DNA of 64,000 nucleotides, from contig JAFQOD010000013.1 in the NCBI GenBank assembly GCA_017395685.1, forward strand, positions 1 through 64,000, read 5' to 3'. This document shows, one piece after another, positions 1-8,536 of this stretch. Origin of the DNA: Clostridia bacterium. Its GTDB lineage: Bacteria > Bacillota > Clostridia > Christensenellales > Aristaeellaceae. A model generated the notes under the pieces. It did not search any database. It saw only the letters and a list, made by a program, of their open reading frames with translations, and was not told the DNA's origin. The number at the start of each line of letters is the position of its first letter. Positions within the stretch are counted from its first letter, which is position 1. The position numbers and the translations under genes were made by a program.

Positions 1-1119
1 GAGGCGGCGCTCGCGCAGTGCGACTTCTGCCTTCATCAGGTCGTAGCGTTCACCGAGGGTTTCGTTGGCATCGCGCAGATGCTCTGCAAGATCGTTGATG
101 GCTTTCACATCGTCCTGCCAGTAGATGCGGCCGCCGCGGATGGCCTGAGCATGCAGGATGGCGTCGCCCAGATCGACCGGGTGCTGCTGCGCCTGCGCCA
201 TCAGCGCCTTATCCAGCGGTGCGGCATTGGCAGAGGCATAATGAACCTGCTGCTCGCTGTCGACGATCTGTGCGGCGATGGTGGACTTGGCGAACAACTC
301 GCGGTAATTCATGTTGGAGGGAATAAGACCGCTCTGGATGGCGCCCTCCAGCATCATGATGATGATCAGGCTGTCCACAGCGGTCAGGTCACATTCGATG
401 AACCCCAGGCTGTAGGCGATCCAGAAACTGATGCCGAAGACAGCGATCAGCAGCGGCATGGCCTGAAAATGCTTGCTGCCGGGTACACGGCTCTTGACCA
501 TCAGTCCGATGACAAAGAACATCGCCAGCACGAAAAACCATGCCATGACCGGGATGTACATGAAGCCATAGCCATAGCCGCTGTTGTAGCGTTCAAAGCC
601 ATTGGGAAAGGTGAATACCAGCTGGTGCAGGTCGTTGGTGAACACAACGCCCAGCAAAAACAGCGCCGGAATGAACAGATAGCGCATCCATACAGGGCTG
701 CGGTAGTCTTCGGGCTTGCCAATATGATCCACCACAAATACGCCGATCAGGGGCACCAGAATCATGGCGATATAGAAGGAGTACCAGCAATAGCGGCCGA
801 TGGGCTCGGTAATAATGACGTAGTCGTATTTGATGATGCGCACCAGCTGCCACAGCAGCAGCAGGCCGCCTACTGTCAGCAGCATTTTGCGGATGCTGGT
901 GTTCAGGATGCGCCTCCGGATGGACACGCACCAGGCAACTGTCAGCGGCACCTGAATGGCCCAGCGCAGCGTCATCATGAAAATGGCCAGCAGGGAATCC
1001 TCCGTCATGGGATGAAAAACAAAGCGCAGCGAATAAGCCGCCAGCAATGCGGCGGCGATCAGCAGCAGATAAGTGACGGATCGCTTTTTCGATAATGGCA
1101 TGGTCGACTCTTCTTTCAT
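1..1119 (-). CDS. Membrane sensor kinase, 7TM N-terminal region (5' part only)
   Basis: An open frame of 373 codons runs from an ATG at 1119 off the left edge of the window, so only the sensory half is visible. Seven hydrophobic segments fill roughly residues 13-260. Between segments 5 and 6 is a TNDLH motif, which I associate with the 7TM input domain of histidine kinases (HisKA_7TM). After the last segment a PAS-like stretch and a charged coiled-coil-like stretch begin, ending at the edge. A kinase or other output domain is expected beyond it but is not seen. An alternative start lies at 1101 (MPLSKK); neither has a strong ribosome-binding site. It diverges from the lipoprotein gene at 1335 across an inverted repeat. 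The ligand is unknown. The family call is moderately sure; the output type is inference. Confidence 0.75.
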   Translation of the reverse strand, partial: MKEESTMPLSKKRSVTYLLLIAAALLAAYSLRFVFHPMTEDSLLAIFMMTLRWAIQVPLTVAWCVSIRRRILNTSIRKMLLTVGGLLLLWQLVRIIKYDYVIITEPIGRYCWYSFYIAMILVPLIGVFVVDHIGKPEDYRSPVWMRYLFIPALFLLGVVFTNDLHQLVFTFPNGFERYNSGYGYGFMYIPVMAWFFVLAMFFVIGLMVKSRVPGSKHFQAMPLLIAVFGISFWIAYSLGFIECDLTAVDSLIIIMMLEGAIQSGLIPSNMNYRELFAKSTIAAQIVDSEQQVHYASANAAPLDKALMAQAQQHPVDLGDAILHAQAIRGGRIYWQDDVKAINDLAEHLRDANETLGERYDLMKAEVALRERRL

Positions 1120-1164
1120 AAAGCTAGGACCTGCAGCAAACGAATAACAGCAGCTTTCATATTG

Positions 1165-1173
1165 ATTATAGCA
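1165..1173 (-). promoter_or_regulatory. Extended -10 of the sensor kinase gene
   Basis: Read on the minus strand this is TGC-TATAAT, about 45 bases before the start at 1119. No good -35 is seen 16-18 bases upstream, so an activator may be needed; the inverted repeat at 1194-1249 lies just upstream. Confidence 0.4.
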
Positions 1174-1193
1174 GTTTTGGCGGGGTTTTGCTA

Positions 1194-1249
1194 CTACACA
1201 AAAGTATCTATTTTCAATCTATAATGATGAAAACAGTACTTTCGTGTAG
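1194..1249. promoter_or_regulatory. Inverted repeat between divergent genes, possible operator
   Basis: The left arm CTACACAAAAGTA (1194-1206) and the right arm TACTTTCGTGTAG (1237-1249) are inverted copies with 12 of 13 positions matching, separated by 30 AT-rich bases. The arm centres are 43 bp apart, about four helical turns, which would suit two dimers or a looped pair on one face. The site sits between the divergent starts of the sensor kinase and the lipoprotein gene. A regulator-binding role is inferred from position and symmetry only. Confidence 0.45.
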
Positions 1250-1334
1250 TTCCGCCAACGGAAGCAAACTGGTAAAATGATAGTGGATAATACTGCGTTC
1301 ATGAAAGATACACATAAAGGAAAGGAAGCGGACG

Positions 1335-1850
1335 ATGTACAGGCGTTTCATATGGCTGCTCCTGCTGCTGACGGCGTTGCTGCTGCTCGGCGGCTGCCGG
1401 GATTTACCCGAAGCCATCAAACTACCTGTGTTGAGCCCGTCTTCGCCACCAATGCCGTCGTCGCCGCTGATCACGCTGTCCTTCAGCGAGAGCGCTTCCT
1501 ACTTTAAGCGCATTCAGGGCTACGAATTCCGCTCGGAGGATGGGAAGCACACCGCATACTTCTACATAGCCAACGAGGATGAGCCTTATCCCGTCCCGGT
1601 GGATCAGGCCTGGGTGGATACGCTGACCGGCTTCATCGGACAGTACGGGATGATGGGCTGGGACGGCTTCCACGGCAGCGACAGTATGCTGCTGGACGGC
1701 ACGCAGTTCTCAATCAGCTTCACCTTTGCGGACGGGACGGCCGTGCATGCCAGCGGCTACGGCAGATTCCCCGAGAGTTACAGAGATGCTTCCCGTGCCA
1801 TCGACGCACATTTTCTGCAGCGCCTGCCGGAGGACATGTGCAGCTGGTAA
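1335..1850 (+). CDS. Predicted lipoprotein of unknown function
   Basis: The 171-residue product starts with a lipoprotein signal peptide: MYRR, a Leu-rich core, then the lipobox LLGGC with Cys21 as the likely lipidated residue. A Ser/Pro-rich linker follows, then a compact globular part with aromatic residues (YEFRSEDGKHTAYFYI, FSISFTFADG). I do not recognise the family. The start is supported by the purine-rich AAAGGAAAGGAAG upstream. The protein would sit on the outer face of the membrane. It is transcribed divergently from the membrane sensor kinase, so it might be its accessory or its target, but this is only positional inference. Confidence 0.75.
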   Translation: MYRRFIWLLLLLTALLLLGGCRDLPEAIKLPVLSPSSPPMPSSPLITLSFSESASYFKRIQGYEFRSEDGKHTAYFYIANEDEPYPVPVDQAWVDTLTGFIGQYGMMGWDGFHGSDSMLLDGTQFSISFTFADGTAVHASGYGRFPESYRDASRAIDAHFLQRLPEDMCSW

Positions 1851-1920
1851 ACCCTCTCCCTTTTATCCTGCGATCCAAAATCGCTTCGTTGATAGAAAAC
1901 AAATTATGGAGGACAAACAC

Positions 1921-4900
1921 ATGAAGCTTCGCAAACTTTTCGCTCTGCTGATGGCAGCCGTGATGCTGCTGGGCATGATGCCCATGGTACACGCGGAACT
2001 GGTAGGCCCTGTGGGACCTGTAAATTGCAACCACGACTTGGACAGCGGTAAATGGCTCCGCGGCGAGCCGGCCAATTGCCAGGACTGGAAACCCAAGACC
2101 TATACCTGCACGATCTGCGGCGCTACCCAGATGGGAGAAGAAAATGGTTCTCACAAATGGGCGGACCAGATAACCGAGCAGCCCGGCTGCGATTCGTCCG
2201 GCTGGAAGGAGACCATCTGCTCCCTCTGCGGTGATGAAAAGGGCGATCCGGAAGAAATTCCTGCCCTGGGCCACAACTGGGGCGGCTGGTATTGGGCACA
2301 CGGAACCCCCAACTGCAACACCGATCGAGGCGCATGGCAGGTGCGGGAGTGCCGCCGCTGTGGTACGCAGGAGGACAGATGGGTAGAATTGGGCAGCCAT
2401 AACTATGGCCCATGGAAAACGACCAAAGAACCCACCTGCATGGCTCCCGGCCGTCAGGAACACACCTGCACCCGCTGCGGCTATACGGAGTGGGGCACCA
2501 TTGCCAAGGCCGACCACAGCTTCGGCGCGTGGTATGTGGTAACGCCCGCCCAGATCGGCGTGGTCGGTCTGGAGCAGCGCGACTGTACCTATGGCTGCGG
2601 GACAAACGAGCAGCGGGAGATCCCTCCGCTGGAGGAAGACGCAAATGTGCCCAGTAGTGTGAATCCTGATGGTTTGACCGTTACCAAGTCCGCGCCCCTG
2701 GGCAGTCACAGCAGCTACTATTATCCCGGCGAGCAGGTCCCCTTCACCATCACCGTAACCAACAACACCGGTGTAGCGCTGTTTGATGTGGAAATCACCG
2801 ATCCCCTCAAGGGCGGCAACGAGGACGCTACGGTTGACCGCATCCCTTCCATGCAGCCCGGTGAAAGCACAACGGCGACCTTCACCTACACCACTACCGA
2901 GGCAGATGCAGCATTCGGCACGGAATGCTTCTGGAATACCGCCTATGCCACCGGCTATACTGCCGACGGTACCCAGATCAGCGGCACGAGCAATACGGTC
3001 AAGGTGCTCTGTGTGATGCCTCATGGAATCAGCATCTCCAAGACCGTTTCCGGAGCCCCTGCCAACGGCGAGTTTTACGTGCCCGGCGAGACCATCTGCT
3101 TCATCATCACCATGTCCAACGATACGACCTATCCTCTCTATTGCGTCACGCTGACCGACCCGCTGTGCGAGGATCAGTACTTCCATGATGAGGTCAATGG
3201 CATGAGCTACCTGTACATGGATAACCTCTATATAAGTGAGGATAACCCCCTGGGTTTCAGCCAATCCGCACGTGTCGCCCCCACCTACGTCGTGACCGAA
3301 GCGGACGCTGAGGCTGGTTTTGTCACCAACACAGCTATCGTGAATTATCAGACCTGGTACGGCGAAGATAAGACCGCCAGCGCTTCTGTCACCGTCAAGT
3401 GCGGCAAGGCAAGCGACGCCGTGGTCCTTGAGAAGATCGATATGCGCAGCCCGGCAAATGGTGAATACTATGTCCCGGGAGAGGTGATCAAGTACGGTCT
3501 GACCGTCCGTTCCACCGAGGATAACCCGCTTCAGAACATCATCATTTATGATCCCCTCAAGGGCGGCGATCAGGTCGTTTTCGGCCCGGCCGACGCCTGG
3601 GTGCTTGGCGCTGGGTTTGATTACACTGTGACGGAAGCGGATGCGCAGCGCGGTTATATCGAGAATACCGGCTATGCCACCTTCACCTACCAGAACACCG
3701 GTGAGGACGGCACGGTGTATTCCAACACCCTCACCCTGCCCTGCGGCTTCGTGAAGGATGCCGGTCTGTCCGGCGCGCTGAGCGTCACCAAGTCCGTCAC
3801 CAGCACCCCCGCTAACGGCAGCTATTATGTCCCCGGCGAGACGGTGACCTACGAAGTGTATGTGAAAAACAACGGTGAACCGCTGGATAACCTCCATGTA
3901 TCTGACTGGATGTGGGAGCAGGATCGCGTATTCGGCACCATTGCGACTGGAGAAGACGTGACATATCCCGTTACCCATATCGTGACTGATGCACATGCCC
4001 GCGCAAAGCATGTGAATAACATCGCCTGTGCAACGGCCATCGATAAAGAGGGGAATCAGATTGCGGAATACTCCAATCTGGTGACCGTCCCCTGCGGTTT
4101 CCCCGAGGGCGAAGACCCCTTCGGCGTGCTGACCGGCCTGGATATCAGCAAGGAAGTGGAAAGCCTGCCCCTCAACGGCAGCTACTACACGGAGGGCGAA
4201 ACCGTTGCCTACAAGATTATCTACACCAACAGTGGCGAGCTGCCCCTGACAGACGTACAGATCTACGACGCGATGGGCGGCATGGGCGAGATCGCCACTG
4301 CAGAGACGCTGAATCCCGGCGAGAGCCGCGCGTGCTGGCTCAACCACACCGTAACTGCCGTCGACGTAAGTCGCGGCTACATCTCCAACACCGCCGTCGG
4401 TCAGTATGAGCTGAACGGCTGGGTCAACACCGCCAGCTCCAACACCGTGACGGTAGATACCAACGGCAAACAGGATCTCTGGACCGTCCACCCCTTCTGG
4501 CCCGGTGAAGATCCTGGATACGATCCCGGCACCGGTTGGTTCCCGGACAGCGATCCTGCTCTCGAGGGAGATACGCCTTCCTTCGGCACCATCGATACGG
4601 ATACGCTGCACAGCGGCGACAGCTACTGTGTGCGAACCATCACCGGCCGTGACAATGTGTCCGTCAGCTATGAAACCGGCTTCTGCGCCGTGCACGGCCC
4701 GGTCCAGGCATCTGCGCTGCTGATGCAGCAGGCAGCTGCAACGCCCGAAATGCAGGTGCAGGCGGCCGCCTACGCCACAGCCCTGTGGCGCAGCGAGGTG
4801 GAGAAGCTCTATCAGGAGCTGATGGTCGCTGCTGATCCGACGGCCCAGGCTGTTCTGATGACCGAGTACATCCGGTTTGTTGCCGATGTTGCCAACTATG

Positions 4901-5439
4901 AGGCGATGCTGAAGGTTCTGCATCCCGATCAGCCCGCGTTGGCGGCCGTTAAGGTTGCGGAAATCTGGGAGAACAAGTGCATTGACCTTTGCTACGATAC
5001 CCACGCAGCTGCCAATGAACGCAAGGACAGTCTGCTGGCTGTGACGCCCGCTACCGGTGCTGCGGCTGTCAGCTGCACCTGTGAAGTCACAGCGCAGGAA
5101 GCCGGCCGAAAGGCCATCATTCAGCGCTATTGCGCCATGCATGGCTTCCCCTTCAGCATGACCGATGCGCTGCTGCGGGGCAACGATACTGCTGATGCCT
5201 GGACGATGGTTCGTCAGATCTGGGGCGTGGAACTGACCAGCGCTTACAACAAGCTCTACGCGGCCATGGGCGAAAACAAGCTTCTTGCCATGGCTGAGCA
5301 AAATGCGCTGATCCAGTGGATGATGGCCCGTGAGGCATCCCTGATCGCGCTGTATCCAGACAATCCCGAAGTAGTGGCACAGATTATGGCGAAGCTCATC
5401 ATGGAGCGTGTGAATGAACTGTGCCAGATGATCAACTGA
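1921..5439 (+). CDS. Large secreted protein: CxxC repeats, five DUF11-like repeats, two C-terminal CxxH...LC modules
   Basis: The 1172-residue protein begins MKLRKLF with a signal peptide ending near VHA; TGGAGG eight bases upstream supports the ATG at 1921 over an in-frame ATG at 1726. Residues about 40-245 hold repeats with CxxC pairs, GHNW/SHNY-type motifs and a following TC. Residues about 250-850 hold five repeats of about 115 residues, each opening like SxTKS..G.YYVPGE and containing YxVxVxNNG...xDPL, typical of the DUF11/B_ant_repeat fold of surface proteins. After a Pro/Gly linker, residues about 920-1172 carry two helical modules starting CAVH and CAMH and ending with an LC pair; these resemble LprI/DUF1311. 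There is no sortase motif or C-terminal membrane anchor. A surface or secreted adhesion-like role is inferred; no enzymatic domain is seen. Confidence 0.85.
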   Translation: MKLRKLFALLMAAVMLLGMMPMVHAELVGPVGPVNCNHDLDSGKWLRGEPANCQDWKPKTYTCTICGATQMGEENGSHKWADQITEQPGCDSSGWKETICSLCGDEKGDPEEIPALGHNWGGWYWAHGTPNCNTDRGAWQVRECRRCGTQEDRWVELGSHNYGPWKTTKEPTCMAPGRQEHTCTRCGYTEWGTIAKADHSFGAWYVVTPAQIGVVGLEQRDCTYGCGTNEQREIPPLEEDANVPSSVNPDGLTVTKSAPLGSHSSYYYPGEQVPFTITVTNNTGVALFDVEITDPLKGGNEDATVDRIPSMQPGESTTATFTYTTTEADAAFGTECFWNTAYATGYTADGTQISGTSNTVKVLCVMPHGISISKTVSGAPANGEFYVPGETICFIITMSNDTTYPLYCVTLTDPLCEDQYFHDEVNGMSYLYMDNLYISEDNPLGFSQSARVAPTYVVTEADAEAGFVTNTAIVNYQTWYGEDKTASASVTVKCGKASDAVVLEKIDMRSPANGEYYVPGEVIKYGLTVRSTEDNPLQNIIIYDPLKGGDQVVFGPADAWVLGAGFDYTVTEADAQRGYIENTGYATFTYQNTGEDGTVYSNTLTLPCGFVKDAGLSGALSVTKSVTSTPANGSYYVPGETVTYEVYVKNNGEPLDNLHVSDWMWEQDRVFGTIATGEDVTYPVTHIVTDAHARAKHVNNIACATAIDKEGNQIAEYSNLVTVPCGFPEGEDPFGVLTGLDISKEVESLPLNGSYYTEGETVAYKIIYTNSGELPLTDVQIYDAMGGMGEIATAETLNPGESRACWLNHTVTAVDVSRGYISNTAVGQYELNGWVNTASSNTVTVDTNGKQDLWTVHPFWPGEDPGYDPGTGWFPDSDPALEGDTPSFGTIDTDTLHSGDSYCVRTITGRDNVSVSYETGFCAVHGPVQASALLMQQAAATPEMQVQAAAYATALWRSEVEKLYQELMVAADPTAQAVLMTEYIRFVADVANYEAMLKVLHPDQPALAAVKVAEIWENKCIDLCYDTHAAANERKDSLLAVTPATGAAAVSCTCEVTAQEAGRKAIIQRYCAMHGFPFSMTDALLRGNDTADAWTMVRQIWGVELTSAYNKLYAAMGENKLLAMAEQNALIQWMMAREASLIALYPDNPEVVAQIMAKLIMERVNELCQMIN

Positions 5440-5456
5440 TTCATGATAGGTATCTG

Positions 5457-5490
5457 TGCTGACCAGGATGAGATGACATCCCGGTCAGCA
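5457..5490 (+). terminator. Intergenic hairpin, attenuator-like
   Basis: TGCTGACC pairs with GGTCAGCA and, inside it, GGATG pairs with CATCC across one A-C mismatch. There is no run of T after it, so it may be an mRNA-stabilising or partially terminating hairpin between the two surface-protein genes. Confidence 0.4.
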
Positions 5491-5528
5491 GAAATAAATC
5501 GTTTATCAAGCATGAAAGGAATGATCCT

Positions 5529-7832
5529 ATGAAAAAATTCCTGAGCCTGCTGCTGGCAGTCATGATGCTGCTGGGCTGTATCCCTGCGATGGCAGAAGCT
5601 GGCACCTTTACCGCCAACGCCAAGACGTACATGATCACCTCGTACAAGGGTACGGATGAGAACCTGGTTGTGCCTGCCAGTGTTGACGGCGCGCCAACTC
5701 CCATTATCCACGATCGGGCTCTCAATGGCGCGAAGAAGGCTGTGACGCTGTCCTTTGAGGAGGGCGTGACCCAAATCCGCAGCATGAATATCGCCAGCAT
5801 GGACATCACCAAGCTGACCCTTCCCAGCACGCTGGAAGTGATCGCCAGCAACAACATCTATCAGACCGATAAGCTGACTGAGGTGACGGTGCCCGCCGCT
5901 GTGTCCTATGTGGGCACACTGTCCTTCAGCTACTGCGACGTGCTGACCAAGGTGACCTTCACCGGCCTGTGCCCTGTGTTTGGCCCCCGCCCCTTCGTCA
6001 GCACGGCCAAAGACCTGGTCGTGTATGTTCCCGACGACCAGCTGGATGCCTACAAGGCCGCCCTGCCCGAGGGGCTGAACGTTCAGCCCTCCGGCAAGAA
6101 GGCAGTGGATGCCCGCGTCCGTGTGGCGGAGAGCGATTTTGAATTCGACGCTGCGACCGGCACCATCAAGAAGTACACTGGCACGGCCTCCTACATCGAA
6201 ATCCCCGCAACCATCGGCGGTGTGCAGGTCAAAACCATTGGTCAGAAGGCTTTCTACCAGCATCCCTTCATGACGGTGGTGATCATCCCCGAAGGCGTGG
6301 AGACCCTTGAAATGTACTCAATCTTTGCCGGCAAGGGCCTTTACTGTGTGGAGTTTCCTTCCACGCTGAAGACCATCGGTAAAAACGCGCTGTGGGCCTC
6401 TGAGCTGGATAGCCTGACGCTGCCTGAAGGTCTGGAAACGATCGGCGAAAGCGCCTTCGCCAGCGCCATCAACAAGATCGACGAGCTGGTTATTCCCGAC
6501 TCGGTTACGAGCATTGGCAAGGAAGCTTTCTACAGCTGCATGCCTGTTAAGGTTGTCATCGGTGCAAATGTTCAGTCCCTGCCCGAAGCGTCCTTTAGCA
6601 CGCTTCACAACGTGACCGAGATCGTCATCCGCAACAAGAACGGTATGACCATCGACCCCAAGGCTTTCCAGTCTTCCAAGAAGGGCACAACCATCACCCT
6701 GATGGACGGCATCACCGAGGAAGTGTACAACAGCTATGTGGAACAGCTGACCGTTGCTTACGCAAGCGCAAAGGTGAACCAGCCTGAGTTGGCTGCGTCC
6801 TTCCCCACTCTGGACGCTGAGGCCGGCGCTCCCTTCATCGGCAACTGGACTGCCGTGGCTGTCACCGACGGCACCGACTTCTACGGTATGGATCTGCTGG
6901 ACATGAGCATGAATGTTGTGCTGAACGATGACGGCACCGGCACTGTGGATATGGACGACGACACGGCCCCCGGCGGCTGGTATGTGGAGGATGGAGCAGC
7001 CATCTTCGCGCCCATCCTGGAGGAGGGCGGTCAGCCCGTGCCTGAGGAGGCCATGCCCTTCACCCTGGACGAGAACGGCCGCATGTGCCTTGACCTGGGC
7101 GGCATGATCCTGCTGATGGAGAAGGAGGGCGTGGAATACGCTGTGCCCGCCATCCCCGAGAAGCCCTGGCCCGAGCTGGACGCCGACAAGACCCAGTACT
7201 ACGTGGGCACCTGGGACGCCGTGAGCTACATCGTTGACGGCGATACCTATCCCGCCGAGCTGGTTGGCCCGACGACCCTGATCCTGAACGCTGACGGCAC
7301 TGCTCAAATGATCGAGGGCGAGGAGGAAGCCTACGAGCTGCGCTGGTATGCCGAATCCTATTCCGCCTATGTCGGCCCGGCGATGAGCGCGCTGGTGGAA
7401 ATCTACTTTGATATGAACGGCAACCTGCAGATGATGCAGGACGGCTCTATGATCGTCTTTGTTCCCCATGTGGACGTCAAGGTTATCGAAGGTGCTGACG
7501 AGCTGCTGGGCGACTGGTACGACGACGTGGGCAACAAGCTGACCCTCGTCAACGACGGCACCCTGACCCATACCTATTCCTTCGACGGCTGGGTGGACAC
7601 CTATGCATGGGATGTCGTGGACGGCGCGGCTGTCGTAACCGAGGGTCCATGGAGCGGACTTCCCATCACCCTGGAAAACGGCATCCTGATCATCACCAAC
7701 GACGAGGGCATTTTCCAGATCTTCAGCCGCGACGGCGACCTGTCTGCCTACTACGGCGAGGATGACGAAGACGACATGCCCGAGGCCCAGCCCATTGGCG
7801 CGGAGGGAGAACCCTACTTTGGCGCATGGTAG
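5529..7832 (+). CDS. Secreted BspA-type leucine-rich-repeat protein with lipocalin-like repeats, cut by an in-frame TAG
   Basis: The 767-residue product begins MKKFLSLLLAVMMLLG with a signal peptide ending AMA. Residues about 30-430 are BspA-type leucine-rich repeats (patterns such as LPEGLETIGESAF and IPDSVTSIGKEAF), found in surface proteins of gut bacteria that bind host or polysaccharide ligands. From about residue 430 there are repeated beta-rich units opening F/Y-x-G-x-W and containing LNxDGT (FIGNW, YYVGTW, LLGDW). A further unit begins (YFGAW) and is interrupted at once by TAG at 7830-7832. The frame stays open beyond the TAG for 208 codons with the same repeat pattern, so the intact protein was about 975 residues. 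This is probably a nonsense mutation, a phase-variant or a read error. An AAAGGA motif precedes the start. Confidence 0.85.
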   Translation: MKKFLSLLLAVMMLLGCIPAMAEAGTFTANAKTYMITSYKGTDENLVVPASVDGAPTPIIHDRALNGAKKAVTLSFEEGVTQIRSMNIASMDITKLTLPSTLEVIASNNIYQTDKLTEVTVPAAVSYVGTLSFSYCDVLTKVTFTGLCPVFGPRPFVSTAKDLVVYVPDDQLDAYKAALPEGLNVQPSGKKAVDARVRVAESDFEFDAATGTIKKYTGTASYIEIPATIGGVQVKTIGQKAFYQHPFMTVVIIPEGVETLEMYSIFAGKGLYCVEFPSTLKTIGKNALWASELDSLTLPEGLETIGESAFASAINKIDELVIPDSVTSIGKEAFYSCMPVKVVIGANVQSLPEASFSTLHNVTEIVIRNKNGMTIDPKAFQSSKKGTTITLMDGITEEVYNSYVEQLTVAYASAKVNQPELAASFPTLDAEAGAPFIGNWTAVAVTDGTDFYGMDLLDMSMNVVLNDDGTGTVDMDDDTAPGGWYVEDGAAIFAPILEEGGQPVPEEAMPFTLDENGRMCLDLGGMILLMEKEGVEYAVPAIPEKPWPELDADKTQYYVGTWDAVSYIVDGDTYPAELVGPTTLILNADGTAQMIEGEEEAYELRWYAESYSAYVGPAMSALVEIYFDMNGNLQMMQDGSMIVFVPHVDVKVIEGADELLGDWYDDVGNKLTLVNDGTLTHTYSFDGWVDTYAWDVVDGAAVVTEGPWSGLPITLENGILIITNDEGIFQIFSRDGDLSAYYGEDDEDDMPEAQPIGAEGEPYFGAW

Positions 7833-7841
7833 TACGATATC

Positions 7842-8456
7842 ATGCCCGGCATGGCCATGGTGCTTACCCTGAATCAGGACGGCACCTGCACGATGACCAT
7901 GATGGGCGAATCCGAGCCCGGCGTCTGGACGATGGAGAACGGAAAAGCCTATATCATGGGCGATGAAATCTTCATTGACGGCGACGGCAACCTGGTCTAT
8001 GAAGCCCAGGGAATCGTATTCACCAAAGCCGAAGACAGCGCTTCCGGCGAAGAACTGTCCGAGGAAGAGCAACTGCTGGCCCTGCTGGCGCTGTTGGCCC
8101 AGACCCAGGGCGAAGGCGGCGAAACCGAGCAAGCTGACGAAGCCTCCTATGTGGACACGACCTTCGTACTGACCCAGGCGGCGACCGTGTTCAACGGTCA
8201 GTCCTTCCCGGTGGATGCAAATGCCTTTGGCGAATATACTGTACGTTTCAATCAGGATGGCTCTGCCAGGCTGGTGCAGTCCGGCCTGGAGCTGCCCTCT
8301 GAATACCTGAGATGGTCGAATAACGACGCAGGAGAGTATGTCATCGACTACTCCGTCAACGGTGTGCTGATCATGAAGTATGTCTTTGTTCCCGCAGACG
8401 GCGTGCTGACCTTTGACTACTATGGTACGATGATGACCTTTACTCCGGCTGAATAA
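7842..8456 (+). pseudogene. C-terminal remainder of the leucine-rich-repeat protein, after the TAG
   Basis: This stretch is in the same frame as 5529-7832, with only the TAG and three codons between them. It continues the interrupted repeat (MVLTLNQDGTCTMTMMGE matches the LNxDGT pattern upstream) and then carries an acidic linker and a final unit with VRFNQDGSARL. It has no ribosome-binding site and no signal peptide, and the ATG at 7842 falls inside a repeat, so independent translation is unlikely. I annotate it as the downstream half of one broken gene spanning 5529-8456. Suppression of the TAG cannot be excluded, but TAG is used as an ordinary stop elsewhere in the window (ispA, 30740). 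Confidence 0.7.
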
Positions 8457-8474
8457 GCATAACTGAATCCCTTG

Positions 8475-8502
8475 CTGCCTGCCGGAGAACTCCGGCAGGC
8501 AG
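8475..8502 (+). terminator. Hairpin after the leucine-rich-repeat gene
   Basis: A perfect 13-bp stem (CTGCCTGCCGGAG against CTCCGGCAGGCAG) with a two-base loop. The following bases are only moderately T-rich (TGTGCCTATTATT), so termination may be partial. Confidence 0.6.
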
Positions 8503-8536
8503 TGTGCCTATTATTACAACATCGGAGGATCCTGCG

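Noticed and set aside
79-1095. Plus-strand open frame opposite the sensor kinase
   Set aside because: The composition (many His, Gln and Asp) is unnatural, and the minus strand shows seven clean membrane helices and a TNDLH motif.
1720-5301. A very long open frame on the minus strand, antisense to the CxxC/DUF11 protein gene
   Set aside because: It lacks a ribosome site and recognisable domains and is rich in His, Gly and Val. The plus strand has a signal peptide and clear repeats. Frames like this arise opposite GC-biased genes; others at 6318-8132, 23599-24918 and 55268-57571 were rejected for the same reason.
7830-7832. Reassignment of TAG to a sense codon in this organism
   Set aside because: ispA ends with TAG at 30740-30742 at its natural length, and all other genes end normally with TAA, TGA or TAG, so the single internal TAG is better explained by mutation or error.
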